Below, in pieces: positions 61,087 to 64,000 of a stretch of DNA of 64,000 bases (positions are counted from its first letter, which is position 1; each line of letters opens with the position of its first letter). Origin of the DNA: an uncultured Duncaniella sp. (GTDB lineage: Bacteria; Bacteroidota; Bacteroidia; Bacteroidales; Muribaculaceae). Under the pieces are notes generated by a model. That model did not search any database. It was not told where the DNA came from and saw nothing but the letters and a program-made list of their open reading frames with translations. The DNA lies in NCBI GenBank assembly GCA_910578515.1, contig CAJTQR010000001.1:744001-808000 (forward strand), written 5' to 3'. A program made the position numbers and the translations under genes.

Positions 61087-62124
61087 TCAATTAGAGGTTA
61101 TTGCCACTTTAATAACGTTGTCGCGGCGGTTTTCAAATAGGTCGTAGGCTTCCGCAATCTGAGAGAATGGGAAGGTATGGGTGATAAGGGGAGTTGTGTC
61201 AATCTTACCTTCAGAAATAAGGCGAAGTATCTCGTCGCAGTCGCAACCATCAACGCCTCCGGTCTTGAACGTCAGATTCTTGCCATACATATCGGGCAAC
61301 GGCAATACCTGTGGCTTATCATAAAGTGCAACAACAGTAACAATAGCATTCGGTCGAGCTGCTTGCCAAGCCAATTGGAATGTGTCGTTCGCTCCGGCAA
61401 CCTCAATTACGCGGTCAGCACCGCCATGCTCCGAAATTTTCAAAGTTTTCTCCAGACAATCCTCCGGCGAAACGACAACCACATCCGGATAATGACACTT
61501 GACAAACACCTGACGAACTGCATCCTGTTCGCAGACAATAATCCGTTTAGGATTATAAAGACGGACACACTGCAAAGTGCAAAGTCCGGTCGGACCAGCA
61601 CCGATAATCAGCACCGTATGCTCCTCGCCAATCTCCGAAATCTTCGCAGCCCAGTAGCCGGTTGCAAGAATATCACCGACAAACAGAGCCTGCTCATCGC
61701 TCACATTATCCGGAATACGGGTCAGCCCATTGTCGGCAAACGGCACTTGGACAAACTCCGTCTGCCCACCGTCAATCCGGCAACCAAGAGCCCAACCCCC
61801 ATTTGGGTCAGTGCAATTGTTGACCCAACCATTTCGGCAAAAGAAACACTCACCGCAGAACGTCTCCACATTCACCGCCACACGGTCGCCAGGCTTAACT
61901 TTGGTGACAGCCTCGCCGACAGACTCCACTATGCCGACCATCTCATGCCCGACAGTAATGCCCGGCACAGCTCTCGGCACACTCCCATGCTTGATATGCA
62001 AATCGCTGGTGCTGATACTGCTCAGAGTAACCCTCACCACAGCATCCGTCGAGTCTTGGATGACTGGCTTCTCCTTCTCCGTCACCTCAAAACGTCCTTC
62101 GCCTATATACGTCAATGCCTTCAT
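61087..62124 (-). CDS. Zinc-dependent alcohol dehydrogenase
   Basis: 345 residues of the medium-chain dehydrogenase family. The zinc-site motif GHEMVGIVESVGEAVTKVKPGDRV, structural-site cysteines in CGECFFCRNGWVNNC, the Rossmann motif VLIIGAGPTGLCTL, and a C-terminal helix are visible. It oxidises an alcohol or related substrate with NAD(P)+. It lies 7 nt after the helicase stop and 7 nt before the RhuM pseudogene, so the metabolic gene is embedded in a conflict-type operon. Confidence 0.93.
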   Translation of the reverse strand: MKALTYIGEGRFEVTEKEKPVIQDSTDAVVRVTLSSISTSDLHIKHGSVPRAVPGITVGHEMVGIVESVGEAVTKVKPGDRVAVNVETFCGECFFCRNGWVNNCTDPNGGWALGCRIDGGQTEFVQVPFADNGLTRIPDNVSDEQALFVGDILATGYWAAKISEIGEEHTVLIIGAGPTGLCTLQCVRLYNPKRIIVCEQDAVRQVFVKCHYPDVVVVSPEDCLEKTLKISEHGGADRVIEVAGANDTFQLAWQAARPNAIVTVVALYDKPQVLPLPDMYGKNLTFKTGGVDGCDCDEILRLISEGKIDTTPLITHTFPFSQIAEAYDLFENRRDNVIKVAITSN

Positions 62125-62131
62125 AATCTCC

Positions 62132-64000
62132 TTAATGTGAATATAATAATACTTCTACAATTCTTTGTTCCTCGCTGTGGCCGATGGTTGACAATCGGAG
62201 CAAAGGCAGTCCATAGATTTCAAGAATGTGGTCTTTCAGCCTATCGCGCTGAAATTGCTCAGTCTTTTCATTGTGGAAGCTAAATCCATCGGTTTCAATG
62301 GCCAGCAATGGTTGCTTGCTGACACGGTTAATAATCAGGAAGTCAATATGCGTTGACGGATGCATGGCGTATTGAGCCTCTCGTTCGGTCAAGCCGGACA
62401 TATCGCCAATCAGATTCCGCATAGGATAATGACAGAGAGCTTTGATATGCGATAATTGGGGATATGAAGTACGAACCTTTTCTATCAGTTCAAACGTAAG
62501 ATTCTCAGAATCGTATTCGGAAACATTATTGGCCGATTTGCGATTTGATTCAATCTGAGAAAAAAGGTAATCGTATATTGATCGGAGCTTGCTTTCGATG
62601 ACCACCCCCTGTTGATATGTAATATAACCCAAGAGGTCATGTAAGTTACCCTTTAACTCCTGCGGATTGCCAGAGACAACAAGGCAGAACTTATCTTTGG
62701 CACGAGAAACGGCAACATTGAGAAGATTGGCATTATCTGCAAACTCGGTAATGACATCGTCTGTGACACTCATTATTATCGTGTCTTTTTCCCGTCCTTG
62801 ATACTTATGGACGGTAGCGGCCTCAATTTCCGGGATTTGAGAACGGAAATAGTCAACCTGACTATTGTAGGGTGCGATTATGCCGGTTTCTTCAAAGTTG
62901 TCCAAAAGTGGCATCAGCTCAATTTTAACAGCGTCAATTTCTCGCTGATTGTAATGGCCTCGACAGTGCTGTCCCTCGGAAGTTTTCAATGCAAGAAGAT
63001 GTTTATCTTTGTCTTGAAGCTGTGTCATAATCAGGAGATTGCCTCCGTAAAACTTTTGGTTGCAAAAGTTTATGATGTCGGGATGACAGCGGTAATGTTC
63101 CCGAAGAAGCGTTTCGGGAATATTGGGAATAGTTGCCAATACCGAACTGAGAAAACTATGTTTTGCGGCATCGTATGTATCCGGCACAGCTGAAGTCTTG
63201 CGGATTTCATCCAACTTTGCAGCATCTTCCGTGGTGATAACGTTCGGTAGCTGCATGGTGTCGCCGACAATAACAGCATTTTTGGCGCATGTAAGAGCCA
63301 AGAATCCTGTGTCAACCGCCACTTGAGAAGCTTCATCCATTATGACGTAATCAAAAAGCGTATCATTATTGAAGCACATTTTGGATGAAAAGGTTGTGCT
63401 CAACACAATAGGATAATCCTTCAAGAAAGATTCGCCTCCGTTGAAGATACCCTGTAGCGAGCTGATAATTGCTCGTTCATTTTTATATCGTTGAGCAAGT
63501 GAGGCTTTCAGAATTGTCATTGAGTTGCCAGTCAATGATTTCATCAACACCTTTGCGTCAAGTTGAGACAGTTTGGATTCAATATCTCCGATTTCGGATT
63601 TCAGTTCTTGAATGCGGCGAAGATAGAACAGCCATTCGAGCTGAGTAATAATCATCGGGACTGACTCCAATGTCAAATCGTCTTTGATTCCTATCAAGAG
63701 TCGCAGTCTAAATTCAAGACTGAATCGGTCCAACAGTTGTTTGACGCGTTTTAGAAAACCATTAGAATCGTTCTGATATCTAAGAGCGAAGTTCTTTATC
63801 TGTCCTAAAATCTTAAGGATTTTATTGGATGAAATTTTTACCTCTCTCACTGTGAACGTTTCTTTATGCTCCCGCTCAAAATGTGTCTTCTCGATTTCGA
63901 CTTCCGCAAGTTCCTGACGGCAGATTGCGAACCTTTCTTGCATCTCGAAAACGGCTTCAACCTTTTCAAGACTTGAATTGACCTCGGATTTGGCGCGATT
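62132..64000 (-). CDS. UPF1-like SF1 helicase with C-terminal nuclease-like domain, 5' partial
   Basis: The frame is open to the right edge; about 622 residues are visible. A coiled-coil N-terminal part is followed by the helicase motifs: DYVIMDEASQV (motif II), VIVGDTMQLPNV (III), LREHYRCHP (IV), TVHKYQGREKDTIIM (V) and VAVSRAKDKFCLVVSG (VI). The Walker A motif must lie beyond the window. The C-terminus HIDFLIINRVSKQPLLAIET with DGFSFHNEKTEQFQRDRLKD is a DUF2726/Vsr-like PD-(D/E)XK domain. This helicase-nuclease layout is common in defence loci. Its stop is 7 nt before the dehydrogenase start. Confidence 0.88.
   Translation of the reverse strand, partial: NRAKSEVNSSLEKVEAVFEMQERFAICRQELAEVEIEKTHFEREHKETFTVREVKISSNKILKILGQIKNFALRYQNDSNGFLKRVKQLLDRFSLEFRLRLLIGIKDDLTLESVPMIITQLEWLFYLRRIQELKSEIGDIESKLSQLDAKVLMKSLTGNSMTILKASLAQRYKNERAIISSLQGIFNGGESFLKDYPIVLSTTFSSKMCFNNDTLFDYVIMDEASQVAVDTGFLALTCAKNAVIVGDTMQLPNVITTEDAAKLDEIRKTSAVPDTYDAAKHSFLSSVLATIPNIPETLLREHYRCHPDIINFCNQKFYGGNLLIMTQLQDKDKHLLALKTSEGQHCRGHYNQREIDAVKIELMPLLDNFEETGIIAPYNSQVDYFRSQIPEIEAATVHKYQGREKDTIIMSVTDDVITEFADNANLLNVAVSRAKDKFCLVVSGNPQELKGNLHDLLGYITYQQGVVIESKLRSIYDYLFSQIESNRKSANNVSEYDSENLTFELIEKVRTSYPQLSHIKALCHYPMRNLIGDMSGLTEREAQYAMHPSTHIDFLIINRVSKQPLLAIETDGFSFHNEKTEQFQRDRLKDHILEIYGLPLLRLSTIGHSEEQRIVEVLLYSH

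Overview
The window reads as a chromosomal segment of a gut Bacteroidales, and its overall gene content and order suggest Muribaculaceae; the family-level placement is an inference. The order-level call rests on promoters of the Bacteroidota type (TTTG, about 20 nt, TAnnTTTG), a succinate dehydrogenase/fumarate reductase C-A-B operon, a tandem-CBM20 4-alpha-glucanotransferase, lipoproteins with Bacteroidota-type signal sequences, and mobile-element genes (DUF3987, DUF6371, multi-HTH protein plus tyrosine recombinase) typical of Bacteroides-type mobilizable elements. I saw no tRNA, rRNA or CRISPR array.

Positions 1-41,300 are a dense, intact housekeeping region: grpE-dnaJ; mazG with an overlapping PD-(D/E)XK nuclease; a His/Asp-rich secreted protein; a large M16 protease; malQ; a TlpA-like thioredoxin with a TIGR02757 protein; groES-groEL behind an apparent sigma-54 promoter; plsC; the fumarate reductase operon; an ECF sigma factor; an OmpH/Skp-like lipoprotein with a 57-residue membrane protein; pepD; a possible structured RNA in front of a muramidase; a dxs-trkA-trkH chain downstream of purB; threonine aldolase; a Nim-like flavoprotein; an AraC regulator divergent from a MATE pump; a Spy-like protein; a glucokinase/sugar permease pair; M48 protease; GH43; and a GNAT acetyltransferase.

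Positions 41,300-59,000 form an AT-richer accessory island with many broken genes. It contains a HipB/HipS-like pair lacking the kinase, a decayed recombinase plus HTH module (43.1-43.9 kb), an internally damaged IS of about 1.0 kb with clear terminal repeats, a frameshifted DUF2971 gene, and an intact three-gene operon encoding caspase-like protease, four-helix membrane protein and second caspase-like protease. That operon is bracketed by two copies of an imperfect direct repeat of about 225 bp. To the right lies a mobilizable-element backbone (recombinase, HTH proteins, DUF3987, DUF6371) in which several genes carry stops, frameshifts or truncations. Inside that backbone sits an opposite-strand, very AT-rich pair: a 415-residue protein with the Thr1/Asp17 active-site layout of proteasome/HslV-type Ntn hydrolases, and a 62-residue coiled-coil protein.

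Positions 59,000-64,000 return to higher GC and hold a Fic AMP-transferase, then (opposite strand) a partial UPF1-like helicase with a C-terminal nuclease-like domain, a zinc alcohol dehydrogenase and a broken RhuM gene in a tight operon.

The most interesting candidates for an undescribed system are the caspase-membrane protein-caspase operon and the standalone proteasome-like hydrolase. Both are compact intact cassettes set in otherwise decaying mobile DNA, which is the usual setting of anti-phage or conflict modules. Their function is inference.
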